NCBI RefSeq assembly: GCF_026341815.1
Contig: NZ_JAPENX010000001.1
Span: forward strand, 5,890,001 to 5,954,000
Direction: 5' to 3'
From: Streptomyces sp. NBC_00572
GTDB taxonomy: Bacteria > Actinomycetota > Actinomycetes > Streptomycetales > Streptomycetaceae
DNA length: 64,000 nucleotides
Below are positions 24,901 through 32,673 of this stretch, piece by piece. The first letter of the stretch is position 1. Each line of letters opens with the position of its first letter. Below the pieces are notes generated by a model. It was not told where the DNA came from and ran no database searches. It saw only the letters and a list, made by a program, of their open reading frames with translations. The translations under genes were made by a program, and so were the position numbers.

Positions 24901-26830
24901 CGCGGCGCTCGTCCTGAACGCCGTACTCGGACTGCGGGAGCACGCGGGCCCGCTCCGCCATCCGGCGGCGGCACGCGCCGCGGCGCAGATCTTCTGGGCG
25001 GGCCTCCCCACGTCCGGGGCCCGGGAGCAGTGGGCCCGCAGGGCGGTCTCCCTGACCAGGGCACGGGACCTCTTCGGGGCCACCTCGCCCGTCGAAGGCC
25101 TCCGGCGGGAGCTGGCCGCCACGATCGGCGATGCGACGGCCGCCGCGTACCTCGTGGAGGAACTCGCCGCCGGACCACGGGGCTTCGCCGTCTCCGAGAC
25201 GGCACGCACCTTCCTGGACAAGTTCCGCAGGACCGTCGGAAGCTCCGCCTACGACGACGACCTCAGCACGCTCACCGACCCCGCCGCCCGGCGACAGCTC
25301 GTCGAAGGCTGGCTCGGTGCGTACGCCTCGGCCTCCGGCGAGCCGGTCGACGACGGCGTGCTCACGGAGGCCGTCACCGTCGAACTCACCCCGGGGCTCG
25401 ACCGCTACGAGGTGGACGCACCCACCTCGACGACGGTCGGCGGTCTCCTCGGTACCCACCCCCGGGTCCGGGGAGGTGCGCTGCGACTGCGCCTGGACGA
25501 ATTCCTCGTCAGGACAGCGGAGTTCGCCGCCGATGACGTGCCCGCCTTCCGCGCCTACCAGCGGACCCGGGCCGAACTCGTCGCCGCCGAACGCGTCCGG
25601 CTGCGGCTCGACGAGTACCGGCCGCGCGTCATGTCCACCTTCGTCCGCAACCGGCTCGTCGACGAGGTCTACCTCCCCCTGATCGGCGACAACCTCGCCA
25701 AACAGCTCGGGGCCGCGGGCGATGCCAAGCGCACCGACTCCCACGGCCTGCTGCTGCTCCTCTCCCCGCCCGGCTACGGCAAGACGACCCTGATCGAGTA
25801 CGTCGCCGACCGCCTGGGGCTCCTCCTCGTCAAGATCGACGGGCCGGCCCTCGGCCGGGCCACGACCTCGCTCGACCCGGACGAAGCGCCCGACGCGGCC
25901 GCGCGCCGGGAACTGGAGAAGATCGCGTTCGCCCTGGCCGCGGCCAACAACGTCCTGCTGTACGTGGACGACATCCAGCACTGCTCGACCGAGCTGCTCC
26001 AGAAGTTCATCCCCCTCTGCGACGCCACCCGCACGCTCGGCAGCCACGACCTGCGGGGCAAACGCTTCGCCGTCTGCATGGCCGGAAACCCCTACACCGA
26101 GTCCGGGCAGCGCTTCCGGGTCCCCGACATGCTCGCCAACCGCGCCGACGTCTGGAACCTCGGCGACGTCCTGACCGGCAAGGAGGAGGCCTTCGCCCTC
26201 AGCTTCGTCGAGAACGCCCTCACCTCCCACCCCGTCCTGGCGCCGCTCGCCGGCCGCGACCCCGCCGACCTGGAGCTGCTCACCCGCCTTGCGGCGGACG
26301 ACCCCACCGCACGCCGGGACCGTCTCGCCCACCCCTACGCCCCGGCCGAACTCGACCGCGTCCTCGCCGTCCTGCGCCACCTGCTGACCGCCCGCGAGAC
26401 CGTCCTGGCGGTCAACGCCGCCTACCTCGCGTCCGCCGCCCGAGCCGACTCGACCCGCACCGAACCGCCGTTCCGGCTCCAGGGCTCGTACCGGAACATG
26501 AACAAGATCACGGCCCGCATCGCACCCGTCATGAACGAGGCCGAACTCGCCGCCGTCATCGACGACCACTACACCGCCGAAGCCCAGACCCTCACCGGCG
26601 AAGCCGAGACCAACCTCCTCAAACTCGCCGGGCTCCGGGGCACCCTGACCGACGCGCAGGCGGACCGCTGGTCGGAGGTCATCGCCGCCCACACCCGTAC
26701 CCAGAGGCTCGGCGGAGCCGCCGACGACCCGCTGACGCGGGCGGTCGCGGCGCTCGGCCTGCTCGCCGACCGCATCACGGCCGTCGAGGCGGCGATCACC
26801 CGGGCCGCCGACCCGCGCCGCGCGGACTGA
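21986..26830 (+). CDS. Giant AAA+ ATPase with DUF3686-like N-terminal region
   Basis: A 1614-residue protein. Residues 1-450 are beta-rich and look like a propeller (repeated strand pairs such as RYPHISLGGRAFLST and ERVVCSPDGEDLLYVFHD). Residues 450-850 are helical and Ala/Arg/Glu-rich, probably coiled coil. The C-terminal AAA+ module has Walker A SPPGYGKTT (near 1260-1268), Walker B LLYVDD with D1328/D1329, sensor-1 Asn1368 in MAGNP, and QGSYRNMNKITARI near the end. Automatic pipelines tend to name this family DNA repair ATPase, but I see no nuclease, helicase or DNA-binding motif. It is probably cytoplasmic and recruited to the membrane by the flotillin encoded just upstream. GGGGAGCGG precedes the ATG. 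Confidence 0.85.
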   Translation: MSAGIDQDTYAVLRDRLATQGTELARRAGELNRARTAEFGSGELDLAGTGRLRTERNAVARDVVAVGDGLLLLGGLTAAERSDERPVGDVFTLYDRDLNALAADAVPGLLDDPAFVREFSALHRYFRGARLVRLRRVEGRLLAVFRVGEQADDLRVLRWSVGPAGETAFLDARGERDHVLPPSHDVDWVETTRDDHVPGRYPHISLGGRAFLSTAGGTLTVKTENDTGTGEGVHAEPVDEPLQSLADAEVAYATVGRLLLARVRPYKEETDRHLVLNTLTGTVVRLDGIGRACLRLPGDEGIVFPGGYCLSSGTVKTFDTLTSLDIAKSFDAAHPSGTGADGPAFERVVCSPDGEDLLYVFHDQNEGRCLLLPYNLIRKEIANPVTGSGYALFDDGTMTVLRAGDGEPGRLHPVQIWRTPYVADTHATGTTDGPLGRIGNADLVRGISDCLSIARQATEPTPTGEVYEALVAACARAADAHHWLGASEAGDLRTPLDEVRATAEQVLGEFETVTALTRQAAEALAEAGRRIGRLARLVRGEAPTTAEEWIARITELRRAQGRLITLKEMRYADTDGIDALARDIEEDITAAARRAVDFLRGDDAFTGHHADVERIEAEAGALTAVAATGPVAERLDAHTAGLRTLGEIVAGLDIADATLRTSVLERIAGVLGAVNRARAVLTARRAELLDGEGRAEFAAESALLGQAVTAALAASDTPELCEEHLGRLLLQVENLESRFPEHDGFLADLAERRTEIQDAFTAREQSLRDARARRAERLAGSAGRVLDAIARRASALDGLDDVHTYFASDAMVVRLRRTADALRELGDQVRAEELEGRLAAARQEAGRALRDRADLFSRGGDTLRLGRHHFAVNRQATELTLVPYGESLAFAITGTDYRAPVLDPDFTATRPYWERALPSESPEVYRSEYLAARLLAEHGADALAGADLPELVREAASAAYDEGYERGVHDHDAALVLNAVLGLREHAGPLRHPAAARAAAQIFWAGLPTSGAREQWARRAVSLTRARDLFGATSPVEGLRRELAATIGDATAAAYLVEELAAGPRGFAVSETARTFLDKFRRTVGSSAYDDDLSTLTDPAARRQLVEGWLGAYASASGEPVDDGVLTEAVTVELTPGLDRYEVDAPTSTTVGGLLGTHPRVRGGALRLRLDEFLVRTAEFAADDVPAFRAYQRTRAELVAAERVRLRLDEYRPRVMSTFVRNRLVDEVYLPLIGDNLAKQLGAAGDAKRTDSHGLLLLLSPPGYGKTTLIEYVADRLGLLLVKIDGPALGRATTSLDPDEAPDAAARRELEKIAFALAAANNVLLYVDDIQHCSTELLQKFIPLCDATRTLGSHDLRGKRFAVCMAGNPYTESGQRFRVPDMLANRADVWNLGDVLTGKEEAFALSFVENALTSHPVLAPLAGRDPADLELLTRLAADDPTARRDRLAHPYAPAELDRVLAVLRHLLTARETVLAVNAAYLASAARADSTRTEPPFRLQGSYRNMNKITARIAPVMNEAELAAVIDDHYTAEAQTLTGEAETNLLKLAGLRGTLTDAQADRWSEVIAAHTRTQRLGGAADDPLTRAVAALGLLADRITAVEAAITRAADPRRAD

Positions 26831-26990
26831 CCCCCGGCACCCGCCCGAGCGCTGTCCGGTCGGCGTCCGTGGGCCCGGCCGGGCCTGATCCCGCGCACCA
26901 CCCGCGAGGAGACCGCGGGGGACCACGGGACGCGGGCCCGGACCACCCGGAGGACAATGAGGGGGCGGAAACGCCGCGTGGGAGGCCCCC

Positions 26991-28343
26991 GTGAACACGA
27001 GAAGCTCAGGCGGACCGGGGGGCCGCGCAGTCGTCGTGGGCGCGAGCATGGCGGGGCTGTGCGCGGCTCGCGTGCTGTCCGAGTACTTCGGCAGCGTGAC
27101 GGTGATCGACCGCGACCCGCTGTCCACGGACGCCCCCTGGCGCCCGCACGTTCCCCAGGGCAGACAGCCGCACCTGCTGCTGCACGCGGGCACCCGACTC
27201 CTCGAAGCCTGGTTCCCCGGCGTGATCGAGGAGCTGTACGCCGGTGGGGCGACGCCCTTCGACATCTGCCGCGACTTCTACTGGCACCAGGCCGGAGGAC
27301 CCCTGATCCGGCCTGCCACCACGATGGTCGGGCCCGTGATGTCACGGCCCTTCCTGGAGACGACCGTCCGCCGACGCGTCGCCGACCTCCCCGGAGTCAC
27401 GCTCCGTGGCGGCGCCGCGGCCGAAGGGGTGCTCACCGGCGACCACGGGACCCGGATCACCGGCGTCCGGCTGTCCGACGGCAGCGCCCGCGACTGCGAG
27501 CTGCTCGTCGACGCCACCGGGCGGCAGGCCAGCAGCCTCGGCTGGCTGAAGGAGCTGGGCTACGGGGAGCCGCCCACCTCCGTGATCACCGTCGACACCC
27601 ACTACGTCAGCCGGATCTACCGCCGCGGCCGACGGCCCGCGCGGGACTGGAAGGCGGCCGTGGTGATCGGGGCCCCCGACACCAGGCGCCTGGCGATGGC
27701 CCTGCCGTGGGAGGGCGACCGGTGGATCGTGGCCCTGGTCGGCGTCAACGGCGAGCTGCCGCCGATGGACGAGGCGGGCCGGCTCGCCTTCGCCCGCTCC
27801 CTGGACTCGCCGGTGATCGCCGACGTGATGGCCGCGTCGGAGCCCCTCGGCACGGCGGTGGGCCACCGGTTCGTCGCGAACCAGCGCCGCCATGTCGAGC
27901 ACATGCGACGCCACCCCACCGGATGGGTCCTGATCGGCGACGCCGTGTGCAGCCTCGATCCCGTCCACGGGCAGGGCATGAGCACCGCAGCCCTGCAGGC
28001 GGAAGCGCTGGGCCATGCCCTGCAGCACTCCCGTACGGTCGACCGGACCTTCGCGCGCCGCTACTTCCGGGCCGCCGCCGGGTCGGTGGCCGTCGCCTGG
28101 TCCGTCACGGTCGGCAGCGACTTCGCGTACCCCGGCACCCAGGGCAAGAAGCCTCCGGGCACCGATCTGATCAACCGGTACATGAACCGGGTCACCCTCG
28201 CGGCGCAGCACGACGAGGCCGTGTGCGTGCGGTTCAGCGAGATCGCGGGCATGGTCCGGCGCCCGGAATGGCTCCTCACGCCTCCGTGCGTCCTGCGGGT
28301 GCTGCGTCTCTCCCGGCGGGGGCCGGCTCGCGTTCCCGCGTGA
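26991..28343 (+). CDS. FAD-dependent monooxygenase/epoxidase-like oxidoreductase
   Basis: A 450-residue flavoprotein with an N-terminal FAD-binding loop VVVGASMAGLCAARVL (about 13-28) in which the third Gly of GxGxxG follows Ala-Ser. The second FAD motif is VLIGDAVCSLDPVHGQGMST (near 310-329). The overall order matches class A flavin monooxygenases, closest by eye to LasC/squalene-epoxidase-like or tryptophan-halogenase-like proteins, though the halogenase WxWxIP motif is absent. The substrate is unknown. The start is a GTG five bases after GGGAGG. An intergenic 160 bases with no obvious operator precedes it. It ends 9 bases before the 3' end of a convergent PucR-type regulator. Confidence 0.8.
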   Translation: MNTRSSGGPGGRAVVVGASMAGLCAARVLSEYFGSVTVIDRDPLSTDAPWRPHVPQGRQPHLLLHAGTRLLEAWFPGVIEELYAGGATPFDICRDFYWHQAGGPLIRPATTMVGPVMSRPFLETTVRRRVADLPGVTLRGGAAAEGVLTGDHGTRITGVRLSDGSARDCELLVDATGRQASSLGWLKELGYGEPPTSVITVDTHYVSRIYRRGRRPARDWKAAVVIGAPDTRRLAMALPWEGDRWIVALVGVNGELPPMDEAGRLAFARSLDSPVIADVMAASEPLGTAVGHRFVANQRRHVEHMRRHPTGWVLIGDAVCSLDPVHGQGMSTAALQAEALGHALQHSRTVDRTFARRYFRAAAGSVAVAWSVTVGSDFAYPGTQGKKPPGTDLINRYMNRVTLAAQHDEAVCVRFSEIAGMVRRPEWLLTPPCVLRVLRLSRRGPARVPA

Positions 28344-28352
28344 TGTGCCACC

Positions 28353-29390
28353 TCAACTGTCGAGCAGACGCCACGCGGCGAGGGCGAACTGCGCCCGTAA
28401 CAGTCCGGTGGGACCGGTCAGTTCGATCCCGAGGGCCTTGCCGAGGCGTTCGAGCCGGCCGGCGACGCTGCTGTGGTGCAGATGGAGCAGGTGGGCGGCC
28501 CGGCGCAGGGAGCCGGTGGCGCAGTAGGCGTCCAGCGTCTCCAGATCCTCCGGGTTGCCGGCGACGACGGCGATGGCCGCGACGTCGGCGTTGTCGCGTA
28601 CGACCTCCTGCGGCACCTGCGCGAGGAGGGCCAGCGCCCCCAACTCGGCGTAGTGGAGGGCCGGTCGGCGGGGACTCGTGAAACGGAGGGCGGTGCGGGC
28701 CTGCTCCCAGGAACGGGCGGGTCCCTCCGCGGCGCCGATGCCCGCACGGACGCCGGCCGGAAACCGCTCAGGGGCGACGACGGAGGCGGCCAGGATCACG
28801 CCGCTGTCGGAGAGCGGCGCCGCCTTCACCGGGCCGGTGGGACAGAGCAGGACGCCGACCTTGTCGAGCGGAAGGCAGGTGCGTACGGCGACGGCGCGCA
28901 GCGGCTGACCCGCGGGGAAACCAAGGAGCCGAAGGGCGCGGGACCGGGCCGCCTCGTCGGTGTCCGGGCTGACGACCAGTTCGACGAGGGCGGGGTCGGC
29001 CATGGTGGTGCGGGCCGGGCCGTACCGTTCGACGACCGTCGCCGTGGCGAGGGCGAGCCGGTCCAGGAGGACCTCGTCGAGGGGACTCGGCGCGCCGGGA
29101 CGCTCCAGCCACACCGTGCCGATCTCCTCCTCGTCGAGGGTGATCGGCGCCGTGCTGGAGGTGGGCCGCGGAGGGCCGGGTGCTTCCCTCCCGTCCGGCG
29201 CGATGCGGACGACCCGTCCCGTGCCGTGGAGCCCGATTCCGACCACGCACGCGGCCAGGCCCGCGGAGGACCGGGCGAGCGCGGGGACATCGACCCTGCG
29301 GCGCATCAGCGTGTCGTAGAACGCGATGACGCGAATCGCGCCGTGGACGTGCGAGTCCAGGTCTGACAGCCGTTCGGACAGTGCCTCCAT
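28353..29390 (-). CDS. PucR-type helix-turn-helix regulator
   Basis: A 345-residue regulator. The N-terminal half (about 40-115) has a GAF-like strand pattern. The C-terminal PucR HTH domain reads LETLDAYCATGSLRRAAHLL followed by HLHHSSVAGRLERLGKALG. The middle carries a variable GGDEF-like segment. I use the ATG at 29390; the longer upstream open frame is antisense to the esterase gene and shows no conservation. It is divergent from the alpha/beta hydrolase gene with 108 bases between starts, so the hydrolase is the likely target. Confidence 0.75.
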   Translation of the reverse strand: MEALSERLSDLDSHVHGAIRVIAFYDTLMRRRVDVPALARSSAGLAACVVGIGLHGTGRVVRIAPDGREAPGPPRPTSSTAPITLDEEEIGTVWLERPGAPSPLDEVLLDRLALATATVVERYGPARTTMADPALVELVVSPDTDEAARSRALRLLGFPAGQPLRAVAVRTCLPLDKVGVLLCPTGPVKAAPLSDSGVILAASVVAPERFPAGVRAGIGAAEGPARSWEQARTALRFTSPRRPALHYAELGALALLAQVPQEVVRDNADVAAIAVVAGNPEDLETLDAYCATGSLRRAAHLLHLHHSSVAGRLERLGKALGIELTGPTGLLRAQFALAAWRLLDS

Positions 29391-29498
29391 GGCTGGAGGA
29401 TACGGTCCTCCGCCCGGCAGCGGTGGCGCCGCCCGGCGCGCAATGCGGGCCGGATGCCCGACAGTTGGCGGGTGAACCGGGGGGCGGCCGGAGCGAGG

Positions 29499-30410
29499 AT
29501 GGCCGACATGGATCCCGAACTGGAAGCATTCACGCCCCTGATCCCCCATGTCGATCTCAGCGACCCGCTCGCCGACCGTAGGAATTACGCCGCACGGGCC
29601 GCGGCGGCCCCGGCCTTCGACACCACGGGCATGGAGATCGAGGACCACGCCGTGCCCGTGCCCGGTGCGCCGGACGTCCCCGTACGGATCTACCGCCCGC
29701 ACAAGGCGGAGGGCGCCATCGTGTGGATGCACGGCGGCTCCTGGGTCATGGGCGATGTGGACACCGACCACCCGTGGGCCTCCCGGCTCGCGGCCCTCTC
29801 CGACGTCGTGGTGATCTCGGTGGGCTACCGGCTGGCCCCCGAGCACCCGTTCCCAGCCGCCGTCGACGACGCCTACGCCGTGCTGACCTGGGCGGCCGGA
29901 CACGCGGCCGAACTCGGACTCGACCCGGAACGGATCGCGGTCGGCGGGCACAGCTCGGGCGGCGGCATCGCCGCGGGGGTCGCCCTGCGGGCACGGGACG
30001 AGCAAGGGCCACGGATCTGTTTCCAGCTGCTCAACCAGCCGGGGCTCGACGACCGGCCGGAAAACTGGACCAGAGGCCACCTCGCCGAGACGCTCGCGGG
30101 CGGTCACGTGCACGCCGCCGCGTCCTGGCGGCACTGGCTGGGCGGCGCCCCCGCCACACCGTACGCCGCCCCGGCGCGGGCCGAGGACCTGTCCGGTCTG
30201 CCGCCCGCCTTCATCGGCGGCGCGGAGTTCTGCCCGTACCGCGACGTCGGCATCACGTATGCCCTGCGCCTGCTCCAGGCGGGAGTCTCGGTCGAACTGC
30301 ACCAGTGGGCCGGAACCTTCCACGGCTCCCAGGCGATCCTGTCCGCCGACGTCTCCCAGCGACAGATGGCCGAAGTCGGCGCGGTCCTGCACCGCGCGGT
30401 GGCCGGGTAG
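29499..30410 (+). CDS. Alpha/beta hydrolase, hormone-sensitive-lipase type
   Basis: A 303-residue esterase/lipase-like protein. It has the oxyanion HGGSWVMG, the SVGYRLAPEHPFPAAVDDAY segment that marks HSL-family hydrolases, and a nucleophile elbow GGHSSGGG with Ser in the GxSxG position. The usual GDSAGG is here GHSSGG, so His replaces the Asp beside the nucleophile. WAGTFHG supplies the likely catalytic His. These enzymes hydrolyse small acyl esters or lactones. Two starts are plausible, ATG 29499 and ATG 29508; AGCGAGG is best spaced for the second. The divergent PucR-type gene probably regulates it. Confidence 0.82.
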   Translation: MADMDPELEAFTPLIPHVDLSDPLADRRNYAARAAAAPAFDTTGMEIEDHAVPVPGAPDVPVRIYRPHKAEGAIVWMHGGSWVMGDVDTDHPWASRLAALSDVVVISVGYRLAPEHPFPAAVDDAYAVLTWAAGHAAELGLDPERIAVGGHSSGGGIAAGVALRARDEQGPRICFQLLNQPGLDDRPENWTRGHLAETLAGGHVHAAASWRHWLGGAPATPYAAPARAEDLSGLPPAFIGGAEFCPYRDVGITYALRLLQAGVSVELHQWAGTFHGSQAILSADVSQRQMAEVGAVLHRAVAG

Positions 30411-30416
30411 CACGCG

Positions 30417-30590
30417 ATGAACGAGCAGTCAGTTACTGCCGGACGAAGAGCCCGCGGCGGCGGGACCCACGGCCGGTTCGTCGAGGAGGGCAGCCACGAG
30501 GAACTGCTGCGCCGCGGCGGCCGCTACGCGAACTTCTGGAAGCTCTCCTGGGCAGGAGCGGCGGGGGGCGCGGGCCGGGTGGGCGCCTGA
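30417..30590 (+). pseudogene. Remnant of an ABC transporter ATP-binding domain C-terminus
   Basis: A 57-codon open frame contains GRFVEEGSHEELLRRGGRYA followed by NFWKL. This is the standard last segment of ABCB/MsbA-type exporters, where the phrase GxIVExGTHxELL...GGxYAxxW follows the H-loop. Nothing of the Walker motifs or the membrane domain remains. The gene lies seven bases after the esterase stop and before a bidirectional terminator, so it is a fragment left by deletion. Confidence 0.65.
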
Positions 30591-30599
30591 CCGTGCCGG

Positions 30600-30627
30600 A
30601 GCCCGGCCGGGTTTCCTCGGCCGGGCT
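30600..30627. terminator. Bidirectional hairpin terminator
   Basis: Perfect 10-base arms AGCCCGGCCG and CGGCCGGGCT flank an 8-base loop containing TTT. It sits between the ABC remnant (plus) and the serine-hydrolase-like gene (minus) and could serve both. Confidence 0.75.
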
Positions 30628-30650
30628 GTCGGGCCGCCGGTGGGCGCGGG

Positions 30651-31886
30651 TCAGCCGAAGTCGGGGATCGGGTGGTCCGGGGCGAGTGCGGCGGCGATGC
30701 GCTGGGCGATGGTGTGGGCGCTGTGGCCGGCCTGGGCGGTGGGGCCGTTCGTGGTCGAGACGGCGATGGCCAGACGCTGCGACGGGAGGTAGGCCTGGGA
30801 GGCGGAGTAGCCGAAGAACAACGGGTGCTGCGCGATCCAGTCGCCCAGGACGAGCAGGCCCATGCCGTAGTGGGTGGCTTCGGTGTTCGCCAGGCAGACC
30901 GTCGCGGGGCACGTCCTGGTCGGCTTGCCCAGGCCCACCGTCCCCGGGTTCAGGAGCTCCTTGTACGAGGCCGGGGACACCAGCTCCCCCGATCCGATGC
31001 CGACGGCCGAGCGGGCCAGGTCGCAGATGTCGGTGGTCTGCACCGCGCCGGGGGCCGTGGTCCACGAGGGGTTCCAGAAGGTGGACTCCTCGTACGTCCC
31101 CCGATCGGCGGTGAAGGCGTGCAGGACGGGCTCGGGGATCTCAGGCGTGAAGCTGTTGCGGGTCTCGCGCAGTCCGAGCGGGCGCAGGACCTCGTGCCGG
31201 AGCAGGACGTCGAGGCGGGTCCCGGTGATCTTCTCCAGGGCGGCGCCGAGCAGGACGAAGTTGGCGTGCGAGTAACTCCAGTTGGTGCCCGGCTCGTACC
31301 AGCGCGGATGGCTCGTCGAGATGGCGACCAGTTCCTTGGCCGTCCACTGGCGGAACGGGTTCGCGTAGACGCTCTCGCCGAACCCGGCGGCGGTGACGTA
31401 GTCGACGAGCCCGGTGGTGGACGCGGCCAGCATCCGCAGGGTGATCCTGTCGCCGTCCTTGAGGTGCGGAAGCCAGCGCGACACGGGGTCGTCGAGGCGG
31501 ACCTTGCCCTGGTCGACCAGGCGGAGCAGCGCGGTGCCCAGGTAGCTGATGGCGATGTTGCCGTTCCGGAAGTGCATGGCGGGGGCGGCCGGCACACCCG
31601 TCATCGATTCGCCGAGCGCGGTGGTGACGATCTCGCGGTCGCCGGCCGTGACCCGCACGATCACGGACTTGAGGTCCATCTCCGCCTTGGCCTGCTCCGC
31701 GATCCGGAGGACGTCGCGTGCCGGGCCGCGGTCGGGCAGCCGGGAGGCGACGCAGGGCCTGCGGTCGTGACCGTCGCCGCCGGTGGGGCCGCCGATGGCC
31801 GTGACCGGGGAGCCGAGCGCGAGGAGTGCGGAGAGCGCGGTGACCGCGGCGGCGCGGGACCGGAAGGGGGAGCGAGCTGATCTCAT
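30651..31886 (-). CDS. Exported serine-hydrolase-fold (beta-lactamase/PBP class C type) protein lacking SxxK
   Basis: A 411-residue exported protein with a Sec-type signal peptide (residues 1-30, basic head, hydrophobic AAAVTALSALLAL). The fold signature is clear: VDQGKVRLDDPVSRWLP, ITLRMLAASTTGLVDY, the WSYSHANFVLLGAALEKITG segment and STTNGPT. The catalytic SxxK motif is altered: where active members have FRIGSVTK, this protein reads FRNGNIAI (106-113), so Ser110 is Asn and Lys113 is Ile. Without both residues acyl-enzyme chemistry is not expected. It may be a non-catalytic binding protein or use another nucleophile. The region reads cleanly in frame, so this is not a frameshift artefact. 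Confidence 0.82.
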   Translation of the reverse strand: MRSARSPFRSRAAAVTALSALLALGSPVTAIGGPTGGDGHDRRPCVASRLPDRGPARDVLRIAEQAKAEMDLKSVIVRVTAGDREIVTTALGESMTGVPAAPAMHFRNGNIAISYLGTALLRLVDQGKVRLDDPVSRWLPHLKDGDRITLRMLAASTTGLVDYVTAAGFGESVYANPFRQWTAKELVAISTSHPRWYEPGTNWSYSHANFVLLGAALEKITGTRLDVLLRHEVLRPLGLRETRNSFTPEIPEPVLHAFTADRGTYEESTFWNPSWTTAPGAVQTTDICDLARSAVGIGSGELVSPASYKELLNPGTVGLGKPTRTCPATVCLANTEATHYGMGLLVLGDWIAQHPLFFGYSASQAYLPSQRLAIAVSTTNGPTAQAGHSAHTIAQRIAAALAPDHPIPDFG

Positions 31887-32010
31887 GGCGGGAGTATTGG
31901 CCGCGGCGTACCGGCCCGGCGGCGGAGGCCCCGCCGACCCGCACCAATGTCACCCGTCAGGCCCGCGCGCGCCTGCCCGGGGGAGGGTGGGCGGGGGCGG
32001 CTCCGCCTCG

Positions 32011-32058
32011 GGTCCGGGAGGCGTCGGTGGCCCGTCTCAGGTCCGGGAGGCGTCGGTG
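32011..32058. repeat. Direct repeat at the 3' end of the Rrf2 gene
   Basis: The word GGTCCGGGAGGCGTCGGTG at 32011-32029 recurs at 32040-32058 (the first base shared as G). One copy lies within the last codons of the Rrf2 regulator and the other just beyond its stop, so a local duplication has moved or remade the C-terminus. Confidence 0.6.
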
Positions 32059-32549
32059 CCCGCGGCCGTGTCCGTGCCGGCGGTCAGCCAGGAGCCGATT
32101 CCCGGGAGCGCGTCGGGCCCGCTCTCGCCCTCCACCGTCGCGACGAGATCGGCGATCGTGGTGCCCGCGAGCGAGGCCCTCCACGCGGCTTCCGCTGCCC
32201 CCATCGCCCGGGCGATCGGGCAGGGCTTCGTGCACTTCTCCGGCGGGGTCGCCAGCGGTCCGCGCTGCCGGATCTCGGTGCAGACGAACGCCGGGTCGGG
32301 CCCGTCGACGGCCTGCACGACGTCGAGCAGGGTGATCTCGGTGGCCTGCCTGGTCAGCACGTATCCGCCGGTCTTGCCCTGGACGGATCGCACGAGACCC
32401 GCCCGCGACAGCGCCTGCATCTGCTTGGCCAGGTAGCTCGGCGACACGTCGTGCAGCTGCGCGAGCCGGGCCGCGGGCACCGGTCGGATCGCCGCCGTCA
32501 GGACCACACAGCAGTGGAGCGCCCACTCCACGCCACCGGACAGTTTCAT
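32037..32549 (-). CDS. Rrf2-family transcriptional regulator
   Basis: A 170-residue repressor. The winged helix opens MKLSGGVEWALHCCVVL, and YLAKQMQALSRAGLVRSVQG is the recognition region. Three cysteines at 90, 106 and 110 lie where IscR and NsrR hold an iron-sulphur cluster, but the spacing (C-X15-C-X3-C) differs from the classical pattern. It may therefore sense redox through a cluster or thiols. The ATG follows GGGGAGG. It is divergent from an NmrA-like oxidoreductase across an operator made of two similar palindromes, the textbook layout for autoregulation and control of one target. The C-terminus (TAGTDTAAGTDA) is repetitive and overlaps a DNA direct repeat. Confidence 0.88.
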   Translation of the reverse strand: MKLSGGVEWALHCCVVLTAAIRPVPAARLAQLHDVSPSYLAKQMQALSRAGLVRSVQGKTGGYVLTRQATEITLLDVVQAVDGPDPAFVCTEIRQRGPLATPPEKCTKPCPIARAMGAAEAAWRASLAGTTIADLVATVEGESGPDALPGIGSWLTAGTDTAAGTDASRT

Positions 32550-32565
32550 GTCGCCTCCCCATTTG

Positions 32566-32615
32566 ACTCGGACACATAGTATCCGAGTATCATCTCGGAC
32601 ATCGGGTATCCGAGT
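32566..32615. promoter_or_regulatory. Double palindromic operator between rrf2-like and NmrA-like genes
   Basis: Copy one (32566-32588) has arms ACTCGGA and TCCGAGT with a 9-base spacer; copy two (32594-32614) has arms CTCGGA and TCCGAG, also with 9 bases between. The centres are 27 bases apart. The inner arms also pair across TATCAT. It lies in the 124-base divergent gap right at both promoters, so it is very likely the Rrf2 binding site. Confidence 0.75.
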
Positions 32616-32673
32616 TTGAGCCCCGGGGTTCCGTGCACCGGAGGCATGACCGGCCCACGAAGGAAGGCACACC

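Noticed and set aside
21908..27265. Two very long minus-strand open frames (894 and 839 residues) opposite the giant ATPase
   Set aside because: The plus strand has clear AAA+ motifs and a ribosome site; the antisense frames are Gly/Arg/Val-rich and have no motif. They are GC-bias artefacts.
26991..30410. Natural-product cluster around the FAD monooxygenase, methyltransferase and esterase
   Set aside because: No core enzyme (PKS, NRPS, terpene cyclase, RiPP or siderophore synthetase) is present, and the genes are in separate transcription units with separate regulators.
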